From Rhizophagus irregularis (taxonomy: Eukaryota; Glomeromycota; Glomeromycetes; Glomerales; Glomeraceae), in contig NC_089429.1 in NCBI RefSeq assembly GCF_026210795.1, positions 3,472,001 through 3,536,000 on the forward strand: a DNA stretch of 64,000 nt, read 5' to 3'. The notes beneath the pieces are model-generated. The model worked only from the letters and a program-made list of their open reading frames with translations. It made no database searches and had not been told where the DNA came from. Positions 29,101 to 40,340 of this stretch are shown one piece after another; position 1 is the first letter of the stretch; every line of letters begins with the position of its first letter. The translations under genes and the position numbers were made by a program.

Positions 29101-31480
29101 ACAGGGAGATTATGTTGTTTATATTCAATCAGAGAGTAATCCAATAATGCAGAGGATTTCAAAATAAAGGGATCACAAGCTTCTCGATTAAGTGTTGTAA
29201 GCAAAGGATCTAAATAAATCACCCATAATAACGGAGAAATAATTTCACCCTGGTCAATACCTATTTTAACTCTATATCCAGAAGTATTACCATAATGGGT
29301 AATAATTTTATTGTTGCGTCTAGTGAAAAGATTAATAATAAATTTGATCAACAAAGGTGGCTATGCAAACGGATTAAAGCCAATTTAAGCATGTTTAGGT
29401 CAATCGAGTCAAAGGCCTTAGAAATGTCTTGGGAAACTATCCATAACTCTTGGTCATCAGTTTTGTCAAAACGGCGTTGATGAATGATAGCATCGAGCAT
29501 CTTGATAGGAATATCAGTAGAACCGCCTGGTAGTCCAGCAAAATTACCACCTTGAAGCACTTAGTTATCAGCGAGGATTTTTGAAAGTCGAGTTGTAATG
29601 ACCTTAACCACACATTTTCGTACAGTTTCTAACAAGGTAATAGGTCGCGTATTCTTTAATTGGGCGTCAAATTCATGAGACTTCGGAATAGGATAAATAA
29701 GCGCTTCATGCCAATCAGCGGAAATATCACCATGAATAAGGCAGGCATTAGCTAACACAAGAGACAAATTGAAAGTTTCTCCAGTTAAATGTTTGAGCAT
29801 CTCATAAGAGATCTTAGAAGGACCAGAGGCTTTGTTATTAGGCATAGACTGGATAGTGTTCTTCCATTCTTCTTCCAGAATAGGAGACATGACCGAGTTA
29901 TATAAAGACGAGTCAATGTCAGAAATAGGAGTATATGCTCTTTGCCAGCGTGGAGGAAACGAATCTGTGGAAGAATACTGAACCAAAGGAGGAGTAACGA
30001 CCGATTGGAAATGTTTGATAGCAGCTTGTTTGATATCTAAAAGATCAGTAAGTAAAGTGGGTTTGGAGTCAATTACAACCAAAACTCTATCAAGAACGAT
30101 AGAGCGATGTTCCACTGACAAGGCTGAAGAAATAAAAGAGCCCAGTGTCGTAGAGAAATGTTCATCTCTAAGAGCGGTATAATACTCAATAGAGTCTATA
30201 CGATGTTGGTGAAATTGCGTGAAAAGATAGGTGGAGACCAAAGCTTTTTGTTAACGCAAAAATTTAACAAAAGCAGGAAGTGATGTTGTACTATAAATAG
30301 GTATAGTATAATCTACTAAAAGAGATTTGAGAAGAGTTAATTGTGTAGGTAAAGAATTAATCATTTTTGAAATTTGAGCAGGACGACTAGGCTGAGAGGT
30401 GATCAATTTGAACAATAATCTATCTAAGAATTTGTTGATAGCAATAAGCATTGTAAGCTCAGGAGGATATTTATGATGATGAGTATTAGATACATGTTGA
30501 AATGGTAGAGAATCAATGGCACCATCAAGAATAGAACGTTTAAGAGCGTGCCAAAGTTTGTCTAAAGGAAGAGCTGAAAGTAAAGATATGGAAGGATGGT
30601 GTGTGGCCAGATAAAACTCAAGACGGGAATTCACTTCATTGGAAAATACATCCCAAATATCATCCTTTAAATTTTTGTAAAGGAAAATGGTGCGCTGTTC
30701 ACTTTTTTTTTTAATCTAGCTTTAGCTAGAGTAGCGAAACAAGAACTAAAATCAAAGACTGTTATAAGTACACGGTGGTCAGTAAATTGATTATCATTCA
30801 GCTTAGGACAAGTTTCAACATGAGAGAAAAGACCAGGAGCAGGAAATCCAGGGGATGACCAAATATAATCAAGTCTAGAAGAACCATTTTGATGGTAAAA
30901 GGTAGGACTGGGACCTGAAATTGAAGAAATATGGGATTGATGATCCATAAAATATCGAGAAGAAAGTGATCGCAAGAATTTCAAATGATGTTGAAGAAGA
31001 TGTGAATGTGAAAGTTCATCTGCATTAAAGTTACCAAGAATGATTACATGGTAATTATTAGAACGGGCTTTATCAAGCCATAAATTAAGTTGTGCAAAAA
31101 TAGCATCACGTTCTTTATAATGGATAGAATGATAAGGAGGAATATAAACAGAAATAATAGAAATTTTTGTTTGATGAAAAAAAAGATCTAATTTTAAAAG
31201 ACGACCTTTCCAAGGATCAATCTTCTGAACATGTTTATGTAAAGGATGGCGAAGTAAAAGACCAACACCATCATGAGGTCGTGAATTAGAAGGAGAAGGA
31301 GCCCAATAGGATTTAAAATTATATAAAGAATGTTCATTATGATAAATAAATTTAGCACTAAATTAAGTGAGACGAGTATCATTTAAAGATAAGACACCAA
31401 AAGAAGAATGCAAGAAATAATTTAACAAATGCAATTGTCGAACAGGGGAACATAAACCATTAACATTCAGTTGTCCAAAA
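26164..31480 (-). pseudogene. LINE ORF2, endonuclease-RT-RNase H polyprotein
   Basis: Endonuclease: YLNVNGL, ILGNFNADE (family GDFN), SRLDYIWSS and TDHRVLI (family SDH). RT: NTRPITLLETVRKCV, WIVSQDISKAFDSID, GIDQGEIISPLLW and the catalytic box as FMDDSTL (family F/YADD). RNase H: LYINGSF where D is usual, RSEIFALLHGL, VATDCAQL and NNYVDALAKAA. C-terminal CPQCNSFPETLNHLWTC is a zinc-knuckle-like motif. Stops interrupt the frame near 31,362, 30,251, 29,561, 28,158 and at several points in the RNase H region, and the frame shifts near 29,350. The element cannot encode its own polymerase. Confidence 0.88.
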
Positions 31481-32163
31481 TTAATAAGAGGGAAAGGAGA
31501 AAGGGAATGATTATTATAATTAATATTATTAGGTATCGCACTGTTAGGGGGTGAAATCCCTGTGAAGCACCTAATATAAATTGGTGTTCAATCATTAGAA
31601 GGGGAAGGGTTTGAGGGAGAGAAGGAGTCCAATTTTTCCATAATCGAACCAAGTTGGGCAGAAAGATTCTTATGTACACTAGTAACATTAGAAATTTCCA
31701 ATTGCAGACAGGAAGCAGTAGCATCAGGAGCAATAATATTGGGATGGGAGTTTGGTAAGGGGACATGTCTACTAGATAAGACGGAGTGAGGATCCAAAGT
31801 TGAAAAGGAAGCTGGAAGCATCAGGAGAGGTGTCCATAAGAGAAGAGGAAGTATTAAGAGGAAGAATGGATCGTGAACTCGTGTCTTGGGTTGGTTCATC
31901 ATCCCATCCATTATCATGGGAATAGATTTCATTATCATCACGAGGCCGATACAAATCAGAGTTTCCAGGACCGTCATAACCCATCATTGATTCAAACTCA
32001 GATAACCTATACTCATATTGCGTGATAGTATCTTGCATCCAGGAGACAGTTTCATCAAGAGTACTGAGGGTGTTAGCTATCTTTTTGATCTGTGCCTTTA
32101 AATCATCAATGATATGTTGAGGAAGCGTATAGGCAGAGTCGCCAGATGGAGAAGCAGGTGTAG

Positions 32164-33716
32164 ATCTATTAGGGTATTATTTGTGTGGAGATTGAGTAGA
32201 ACCAGAAGAGTTTTCATTGTTCCTGGGATTGTTAATATTATTATTGCTGGTCCAGTTGTTACTATGAGAAGTATTAGGACGAGAAGTGTTAATAACATTA
32301 TTATTGTTATTGTTAGATCGGGATGAAGAAGAATTATTGCGGGATCTAGAGTTGGATCGCGATCTGAAACAGAAATTGGATTTGTCACGTGATTGGCATG
32401 AATCCTGACGACCACGTCTAGGACCAGCATTAAAGTGCGAATACAGTTTGTTAAAACGTTCATCCACTTTTCGCGTGGGGTGAGGATTGCATACAGAAGG
32501 GGAACAACTAGGACACCTACAAACATGGCATAAAGTGTGAGCTTCATTAGGAAGGTGCCATGTCAACCCTTTGCCGCAGAAAGCCACAGTCATCTCTTTC
32601 GCAGCTTTAAGAGTATCAAATGAGGAGAAATTCAGATATACATAGGGTTTAGGCTTGTAAGAATTGATGGATAGGGGAACATTGAGAGCCTTAGCATTAA
32701 CATGAGTAGCAATTTCTAAAAGGTCAGCTTCTTTAATATTTTTTAGAATGCCAGCAAGAATAGCGACATGTTCTCTACGGCTTTTACGTTGGAGTTTCGA
32801 AAAAGATGCCGGGCAGACACGTAAAGAATTACCTAGGCAAATGATCACCCAGATATCATTAAATTGGGTAACTGCATTCGCGGAGGAAAATTGGATGTGT
32901 CTATTATAATAATGTTTTTTCAGGGTAAGTTTGCACTTAATCACATTGCCATATCGGGAAAAGGCCTGACGGACTTGTGTCTCGTTTAGAAAAAGTGGGA
33001 TGTTGGTGACAAACAAAGACTTCGCTTTATTACTGAGTTTGGCATCTGCAGGGAAATAATGGGTGAATGCCAAATCGAGAAGATCAGCACATGGGGAGTT
33101 GACACAATCGGTAAAATCATCTTGATTATTGAAGAAGACAAGGATTTTTTTGTTATCGCGTGATCCATCGTAGTGTGCGCGGACACCATAGGAGGAATAA
33201 CAAGAGAGCGAACAATTCACTTCATCACACATAAAGCGATTAGTAATAAATTTAGCTTTAAATACGTCAGGCACGTCGCGTAGATAGGCCGCAGCATGAT
33301 AGCGAGAAGGTGTGGATTTAATAGCGGTAGCATTACCATCGGGGGATGGTTGACGTTCCGGGATAGCGAAGGCAACAGATTTACCTTTGTCGTCCTGAGA
33401 GGCTACAGTGGTAGGAGCAGGAAGGGTTTGTGCGTGGATAGAGGAGTCTAGAGAGTTATCATTAATAATAGGTGGTTGCGTAATAACAGACAGGAAGGCC
33501 GGTCAGAGCAGTAGGACCAGGGCTGAAACCAGGGGTACGAGTAGAGGTTGTTTCAATATCCATAGCATTATCAGGGACAGAACGCAAACGCTTAGTGGAC
33601 ACGCTACCAGAGTTATCAGGAGATAACGAGCGACTTCCAGAGGGAAAAGTAGGTCCAGGAAGCGGCAGAGGTGGTATATCAGGGTTAATAACCGAAGGAG
33701 CTTTGGGTGTTGTCAT
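32164..33716 (-). pseudogene. LINE ORF1, RNA-binding protein
   Basis: Begins MTTPKAPSVINP at 33,716 with a Pro/Ser-rich start, then changes frame near 33,490 and continues without stops to TAA at about 32,177. The second part has an RRM-like segment (SLFVTNIPLFLNETQVRQAF), a short Cys cluster (CHVCRCPSC) that could bind zinc, and a Ser/Arg/Asn-rich tail (RSRSNSRSRNNSSSSRS). RRM-bearing ORF1 proteins coat LINE RNA. The single frame change suggests modest decay. Confidence 0.8.
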
Positions 33717-33841
33717 AGTAAAGCAAGTTTAATAAGAGGAAAGCAACGAGGAAAGATTATTTTAAACTTGTAAATTTCGAACAATATGTTTTTTCAAAAT
33801 TTCAGGAAAGAGTTGCGATGATCCTCATATTTGGTGATTAT

Positions 33842-34149
33842 AAAGAGATGTAACTATATAAAAAATTTCTTATATTAGTATATCATAATTCCAGCCAAAA
33901 ATTAACATAATTTTGGCCAAAATTATACTTAAAACTTTATTGTATCATAACTCAGCCAATATTAATCGTAGAGAAATGATCTTACCGCCATTCGATTCAT
34001 CTCAATGAAACAGTTCTAATAGTATAAAATACATCAAAATCCAATCACTAGATTAATTTCCAAAATTAAAAAAATATTAATGGTTTTGTGTAATAACTCT
34101 GCCAAAAGAAAAAAGAAAATAAATGATAGCAAAATATTTGCGAGATTAA
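33842..34149. other. Short spacer right of the LINE
   Basis: AT-rich, no gene. The first 10 bases complete the inverted repeat interrupted by the LINE. Copies of GCCAAAATTA-like words near 33,890-33,925 are in both orientations. Nothing else is seen. Confidence 0.45.
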
Positions 34150-34861
34150 TAGATCTAAATCACGATTGTTAAAGAAAAATTCGCAAAAATTTTTCTTGAT
34201 ACTGCTTAATTTTTGTGATACCACTTAATTTTTAAAGTTTAAATGTGATACCGCTTATTTTAATTTCGATTAATAAATTACACGTTATTAAGAAAAATTC
34301 GCAAGAATTTTTCTTAATGCTGCTTAATTTTTAAAGTTTAAAAATGTGATACCGCTTATTTTAATTTCGATTAATAAATTAAAGTCACGTTCTTAAGAAA
34401 AATTCGCAAGAATTTTCTTAATACTGCTTAATTTTTAAAGTTTAATTATGTGATACCGCTTATTTTAATTTCGATTAATAAATTAAAGTCACGTTCTTAA
34501 GAAAAATTCGCAAGAATTTTTCTTAATACTGCTTAATTTTTGTGATACCATGCTTAATTCCCCGATTAATAAAATTGAAATCACGTTTTTAAGAAAAATT
34601 CATGAGAATTTTCCTTGATACTGCTTAATTCTAATTCAGCTAATTTAGTATTAAGGTTTTAATTTAAAAATTACGCAGTATCTAATTAAATCGTTCAGTT
34701 ACACTAAATTTTTTTTTTTTTTGCGAACAAAAAAAAAAAATTTCAAATTCAAAAAAAAAACGAGTTTTTTTTAGTATGTTTTAGTCGTTATCAAGAAAAA
34801 TTCGCGAGAATTTTTCTTGATACTGCTTAATTCTAATTCAGCTAATTTAGTATTAAGGTTC
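34150..34861 (+). repeat. Palindrome-bearing satellite array, copy A (forward orientation)
   Basis: About six units of 100-120 bp. Each has a near-perfect palindrome with arms AAGAAAAATTC and GAATTTTTCTT around GCAA/GCGA/ATGA, then GATACTGCTTAATTTT, AAGTTTAA, ACCGCTTATTTTAATTTCGA and a short link to the next. The last two units carry an extra block (AATTCAGCTAATTTAGTATT) found at 34,632-34,651 and again at 34,833-34,852. The same unit recurs at 41,983-42,230 (same orientation) and 44,590-45,215 (opposite orientation). Confidence 0.85.
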
Positions 34862-34863
34862 TA

Positions 34864-37569
34864 TGGTGCGGCGCACCTATACTCATCAATTAGTCCGAAA
34901 TTCAAATTATAATAAAGTTACGTGAAATTCACGTGAAATGGTTTTTATTGGTCGTTAAGCAATCAGTTTTTAATTTCGCGGCGTAAAACATAAACTAATC
35001 AAATTTAATTTGGTTTAATTCTTCTATAACTTCGTCCGGAATTCTTCTATGAGATCTATATTTTTTAACTGCATATTCAGCTAATTTTCCACCAATTCCT
35101 TTTTGATATAAACTCATATAACGCCAAGCTTTTCTTGCAAATCTTCTAATTGTAATTAATGAAACTGATTCAAGACTTTGGGGTACAATTTGTTTTAATC
35201 CTACCCATGAATAATTACAGTTTTCTCTTGCATGCCTCTTTGCAGCCCCCCAATAACGCTCAATAAAGTTAAGTTCACAATGAAATTTTGGGTAAAAAAT
35301 ATATTTGTGACCTGCCTTTTCAATTATTTCAGCAATTGCACCCTTTTGAGCAAGAAAATCTGGTTCTAAGGACATTACTCGGCGCGCACAACAATTAATT
35401 CGATTTTCATCATCATTTTTTTCTTTGCATTCTTTGCATTCCAACATCAATCCACCATTAGGCCATTTTTTTCGTTCTTGTAATATTTGTCTCAGTCCTA
35501 GGCTGACCTCGAAGCTTTTCATTTGGATGGTCATCAGAAAATACCATTGATTGCAACTGGTTATCAGGACCCCAGTAAGTATCACGCATTTTTGGTTGCA
35601 AACCACCAGGTTTTAAGTTCATTTTTTTTGCCACTAATGCATCTTTTGCAAATATTGCATGATTTGAACTGTTATCAAATGCAAAAATGCCGATACAATT
35701 TGGATAAAGAACTTCAAATATAGGAATTGCTTTAATCTTTATCTGTTCAATGACATTTTCTGCCGTCCAATAACCTTCACGATCTTTACCTGGCTCTAAA
35801 TATTCACGAGCTTCTACTGGAACATTAGGGTATTGTTCAATATTTTCTGGTTTCAATTTCAAACGTCCATCAACTTCTGTTAAAAACTCGCTAATCATAA
35901 TTGATTTACCATTACCTTTTTTCCGTAAAGGCAATTCACCATTTTTGGCCTATACACCACGTAATCCATCATTAGAATAAAAAATACATTTATCATGCGT
36001 TACTAAAATGTGCTCTTTTTCACCTTCTGCTAAATCAGGTAAGATCCGATCCATATTTTCACCTTCATAACGTGACATAAGCCTCTCATATTCAAAAATT
36101 TGTTTTAAAAAATCATTCCTATATTGAACCACATTCGCACGTTCATGTCCATCATAAAATATACCTTGCTTTTGTCTTTGCTTTGTATATCCAAGAATAT
36201 GAAGCCAGCGGACTGCAGTTGAAATATTTATAGTTTTTTTCTTATTAATTCCCAACTTAGCTAATGAGATTGTGTTCTATAAACTCTTTGAATTTTATAG
36301 GCATGACTTTGTAATTTTGATCTCGAATCCAAGCATGACATTCTTCAGCAACATCTTCATCATCAATTAATCGAATGGTTTTTTGATGCTTTCCTTGATA
36401 TGATATAGGAAGTGCATTATGAAGAAGCCAATAATTAGCCCAATTTCGTATTTGACGAGCTTTCCAAACTCCACCATCAACAAAAACCATACGTGCAACA
36501 TTTAAACTTGCTTCCATTTTCCCACCACCATTTTCATCTGATAGTTTCAAATACTCAAATATTGCTCGTTTCTTATTGTATTCATTAACCTTCATTTTAT
36601 TGTGCTGACTTCCTAATTCTTCTTTCAAAGCCTTCATTCTTGCATCAATATTAGTCACTTTACATATGTTTTCTTCCTCTGATCCACTTTGTTCACTTTC
36701 ATTTTCAATATTATGATCGGTATTAGATTGAGCTTTATATACGGGAAAAAAACTTGTGATCTTTGAGGTGCCAAATGCCGCTTTGGTAAATGAGCCACTT
36801 GGTCCCCACTTATCATAATATGTTGATTTTGGTGTCTTACATGCACTATATGGACCTCGTTTCTTTTTTTCAAATTCGTTATTTACATCCCACTCTAAAA
36901 ACATAATAAATAAATAAAAAATTATTCTGAAATAATTGCTTTTATTTCTTACCTAACTCAATCATCATCAATTTTGATTGAGTATTTTTTTCCTTTTCTA
37001 AATCAAACTCATCCTCCCATCCACTGTCATCATCATCTCCCCATTCCTCTGCAGAAAATTCTAACTCAAGAGTGACGTCATCGGTCCCTTCTCTAATATT
37101 CAATTCATATTGTGTTGGATGGTTGTTATTGCTCCTTTTTTTTGTTCCAAACCTACCATCTGATGTCCGAAACTGTTGCTTGTAAAGTTTTTGTCGTTTC
37201 TTGACGGGCGGCATTTTTAATTTAATGATAACAACGCGTGGGAAAATGAAAATTCTCAATATCTTCGTTACTGCGATTCATTATTTATACATGAAGATCA
37301 AAATTACATCATAAATCCATGTGAAATTTATCATTTCAGTTTTTCCGAATTTTTGATATTTACTAATAAAGACATATGATTTTACGCATTTTAAAACTTT
37401 AATAGTCCACCAAAAAATCATGTAATCTCAAATTAAAACCGATAGATTGAAAGAGAATAACCTAATCTATCATTCTATCGGTGTTAATTTTATAAATTAC
37501 ACAAAATGTAGAACTAGATAGATTTGGCAGTTACACGAAATTTTTGATGAGTATAGATGCGCCGCACCA
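34864..37569 (-). mobile_element. Tc1/mariner-IS630-type DNA transposon with complete ends
   Basis: Terminal inverted repeats of ~28 bp start TGGTGCGGCGCA and continue with one mismatch into CTATACTCATCAA. TA dinucleotides flank both ends (34,862-34,863 and 37,570-37,571), the target duplication expected for this superfamily. Length 2,706 bp. The transposase gene fills most of it on the minus strand. The element sits at the right end of the palindromic satellite array A. Confidence 0.92.
34995..37214 (-). pseudogene. DDE transposase of the Tc1/mariner-like element, interrupted
   Basis: Starts MPPVKKRQKLYKQQF at 37,214; a short intron (~36,904-36,952) joins to EWDVNNEFEKK in phase. The N-terminal third is charged and probably DNA-binding. 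DDE landmarks: THDKCIFYSNDGLRGV (first Asp), FAFDNSSNHAIFA (second Asp), FHCELNFIERYWG (Glu). A Cys cluster (CKECKEK ... INCCARR) lies between them. It has about three breaks: a frame change near 36,257, a TAG at 35,950 where Trp is expected, and a frame change near 35,500. Low break number plus intact ends suggests a fairly recent arrival. Confidence 0.88.
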
Positions 37570-37571
37570 TA

Positions 37572-38708
37572 TCAAAGAATTTCTCGTGAATTTTTCTTGA
37601 TCATCGTGATTTTTAATTTATAAATCAGACTTTTGAACTTTAAAATTAAGCAAGTATGAAGGAAATTTCTTGCGAATTTTTGTTATAAATCAGACTTCTG
37701 ATGGATTTTTTATATGATCACGTGAAATTATCTATACAGTTTACAGTAGGGATCGGCATCACGCATGAATAGAAACCGCGCCCGACCTGCTAGATCATAT
37801 GGAGATGATGTAATTTTTATTTGTGAAACTAAGGATATTGTTTGTTGTTTGAATCATTACCAATTACGTTTAAATATAACTCTATACTTATAAAAGATGA
37901 TCGTGAAATCATATGAAATAAAATTTGTATATAAGGGGAATTTTCTTGATATTCTCACGGGTAGTGGGATCACTGCATCCAAGTTTGATTCAAGTTTTAA
38001 TAAGAGGAAAAAAAAAATTTTTCCTCTGCCATTTAATTAAAAAGATGAGTAAAAAAGACTATCAATATGAGTATATTAAAAGGCAAAACCGTCAGTTTGC
38101 GCTGTGATATTCACAAAATAAATATTACATATATGAGAGTATTATTGACCATAATTAGATAATTAAATTGGTAATTTAAATTTATTTTAATAAATAAAAC
38201 ACCCCTTTAATTTTTTAGATCAATTCGAGACAATTAATTTTTTTCTCTAAATTTTTAGATCGATTCAACACCCTTATTGACCATAATTAGATTGTAATTA
38301 AATTTATTTTAATAAATAAAACACCCCCTTGATTTTTTAGATCAATTCGAGTTTATTAAATAGACACCCTTTACAATTAATTTTTTCTCTGGATTTTTAA
38401 ATCGATTCAACACCCTTATAATTAATTTTTTCTGATTTTTATCGATTTAACATCTTTAACATTAATTTTCTTCCTTCAATTTTTTCCTCAAAAATCACCC
38501 TTATAATTAATTTTTTCTTTAATTTTTTATCGATTTAACATCTTTAACACTAATTTTCTTCCTTCAATTTTTTCCTCAAACTTCCTTCATTTTTCCTTCA
38601 ATTTTTTCCTCAAACTTCCTTCAATTTTTTCTTCTTCCTTCAATTTTTTCCTCAAACTTCCTTCAATTTTTTCTTCTTCCTTCAATTTTTTCCTCAAAAA
38701 TCTCAAAA
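37572..38708. other. Spacer with repeat fragments and pyrimidine-rich tract
   Basis: 37,575-37,690 carries further fragments of the palindromic satellite. 38,150-38,470 holds a repeated block around GATCAATTCGA and ATTGACCATAATTAGAT; 38,470-38,700 is a (CTTCCTTCAATTTTTTCCTCAAA)-type run of about eight copies leading straight to the next ATG. A TATA-like element (TGTATATAAGGGG) is at 37,926-37,938. No convincing gene. Confidence 0.55.
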
Positions 38709-39212
38709 ATGGATTCAATCGACAAAGAAAGTAAATTAAAAGAAATTAGTATGTAATGAATGAGATATATAAATTTATGTTTTTTATTTATGTATTATAA
38801 GTTTTTTTTTATTTACTTAATAATTTTTCCAAAAGAACAAAATTTAATAAGGTTCGCCTCAAAGACATTTAAAGAGATGAAAGAATTAGAAATTAGATCT
38901 CTTAATATTTCTAATTCAAACGCTATATTAGAAAATAATGATATTGGGATATTCCGAATTCATTTTGGAGAAAACGATTTTAATGAAATTGATGAAGAAG
39001 AAGTTGATTCAAAAAAACAGTCAATCACAATAAAAAATAAAAAAGTTAATAATTTTTTTATACTTTTAATTCATTAAGATTCTATTCATTTTGACAATAT
39101 ATTAATTATGCATTGTTATGCGCAGAAACCGTTTTTATCATCTCCGGCTATTACGATGGCAAGGAATCTACGAGAATTATTACTAAATATTGATAAACTC
39201 CCAGATCAATAA
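38709..39212 (+). CDS. Small lineage-specific protein, unknown function
   Basis: Three exons in phase (38,709-38,748, 38,836-39,044, 39,126-39,212) give 111 residues: a charged start (MDSIDKESKLKEI), FASKTFKEMKELEIRSLNI, an acidic middle (FGENDFNEIDEEEVDSKK), then ITMARNLRELLLNIDKLPDQ and TAA. No domain is recognised. The stop lies ten bases before the ATG of the next frame and the two are in the same reading phase, so the two entries may be halves of one gene. Confidence 0.6.
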
Positions 39213-39221
39213 TCTTTTACG

Positions 39222-40121
39222 ATGAACCCGACAAAATTCACAATAATTGAATCATATGTACAATTTTTGTTGAACAAATTAAAAAGTTCTTCAACAAAAG
39301 AAGCTTTTGTTGAAGAACTTAGATGTAATAATGACAATTTCTTAGAAATCGGTCTACCTCCTAATAATGAAAATTTAAAAGATAATTTTGAGATTACCTC
39401 GAAGGTAAATTTGTTAAAAATGGAGGAATCTTCCTTCGAACGAAGTAAGGAAGAAATAATAAGAGCGCTGGTCGCTCAATTAATATCAATTTATGACAAT
39501 GTTCTTCAGGAATATATCGAAGCAGAGATTAATAGACGAAATGGATTTCGTAATTATTTGAATTTTTTAAAGATTTATAAAAAAATCGAAATATTTTGTA
39601 ACATATACAAAATCAGATTGAAAGGTCAAACAATAAAAAATCAAACAAATACCAAAATTGTCGATTATAGCGAACAAAAAATTAAATTAACAACTCTCAC
39701 CATCACTCTCAGAGCAGCAAAAAGAATTGATAGGCTATTAAGTCTTTCCAATAAAAATTTTCTCATTGTTGACATATTTCCTAATTTAGATGTAGCTTTT
39801 TTTAAATCATCGTCAATTAATGTCGCTGCATATGAATGTTGGCTGAAGATCATAGAAACGGGAAAAATAATTTCAGAGGAGCAAGGATACGAAATCTATC
39901 AACAAAAAAAGAAGGAGGAGAATTCATTAAGAGAAAATATTCTTAAACAAGTGTATGAATCAGCGGGATATGAATCGGCGGAATATGAATCAGCGGAATA
40001 TTATTACATTGATGAAGAATCACCAAGATACTATCCTGATAACGACAATCCTGATAATGAAGAATCACCAAGATATTATGCCGATAACGAAGAATCTATT
40101 CTTCCTATGGATAAATCTTAA
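39222..40121 (+). CDS. Lineage-specific helical protein with acidic C-terminal repeats
   Basis: An uninterrupted 299-codon frame. It looks mostly helical: IIESYVQFLLNKLK, IIRALVAQLISIYDNVLQEY, LTTLTITLRAAKRIDRLLSL, AAYECWLKIIE. The C-terminal 60 residues hold two internal repeats, YESA(G/E) and EESPRYYxDN. No catalytic or binding motif is recognised. It follows the preceding gene in the same reading frame, separated only by TAATCTTTTACG. This may be the C-terminal part of one ~415-residue protein with a nonsense codon in this copy. Confidence 0.65.
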   Translation: MNPTKFTIIESYVQFLLNKLKSSSTKEAFVEELRCNNDNFLEIGLPPNNENLKDNFEITSKVNLLKMEESSFERSKEEIIRALVAQLISIYDNVLQEYIEAEINRRNGFRNYLNFLKIYKKIEIFCNIYKIRLKGQTIKNQTNTKIVDYSEQKIKLTTLTITLRAAKRIDRLLSLSNKNFLIVDIFPNLDVAFFKSSSINVAAYECWLKIIETGKIISEEQGYEIYQQKKKEENSLRENILKQVYESAGYESAEYESAEYYYIDEESPRYYPDNDNPDNEESPRYYADNEESILPMDKS

Positions 40122-40127
40122 CTCTTT

Positions 40128-40340
40128 CCTCCGCTTTCTTTCTCTTCTTCTTCTTCCTTCTTCGTTATTTTCCTCCTTTCCTCCTTCTTCTTCTCTCTTC
40201 TTCGCTCGTATCCTCCCTCTCTTCTTTTTCTCCTTTTTCGCTCTTTTCTTTCTTTTTTTCCTTCTTTTCTCCTTCTTCGTTCTTTTCCTCCCTTCCCTTC
40301 CCTTCCTCCTTCCTTTTCCTCTTTAATTTCACCAGTAGAA
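40128..40340. repeat. Polypyrimidine tract (CTTC/CCTT-rich)
   Basis: Over 200 bp almost purely C/T on the + strand. The minus strand gives a Lys/Glu/Arg-rich open frame up to 40,432 whose first ~30 codons (VKREPKKRTKSVPSAEEQK) have normal composition, so a small antisense gene is possible but not supported by any family. It probably acts as 3' flank of the gene ending at 40,121. Confidence 0.7.

Larger units (their letters stand above)
25861..33825 (-). mobile_element. Full-length non-LTR retrotransposon (LINE) with RNase H, decayed
   Basis: A 7,965-bp element on the minus strand bounded by the 16-bp direct repeat CATATTTGGTGATTAT (25,845-25,860 and 33,826-33,841). The order is 5' leader, ORF1 (~33,716-32,164), AP-type endonuclease (~31,480-30,670), reverse transcriptase (~30,630-28,160), RNase H (~27,560-26,760) and a C-terminal Cys/His motif (~26,760-26,705). 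No poly-A tail is seen at the 3' end. RNase H downstream of RT plus an AP endonuclease is the plan of the Tad/I group of fungal LINEs; the exact clade is not determined. Both ORFs carry interruptions. Confidence 0.93.

Noticed and set aside
25861-33825. LTR retrotransposon or retrovirus-like element
   Set aside because: No long terminal repeats, protease or integrase; the AP endonuclease, RT order and single 16-bp duplication indicate a LINE.
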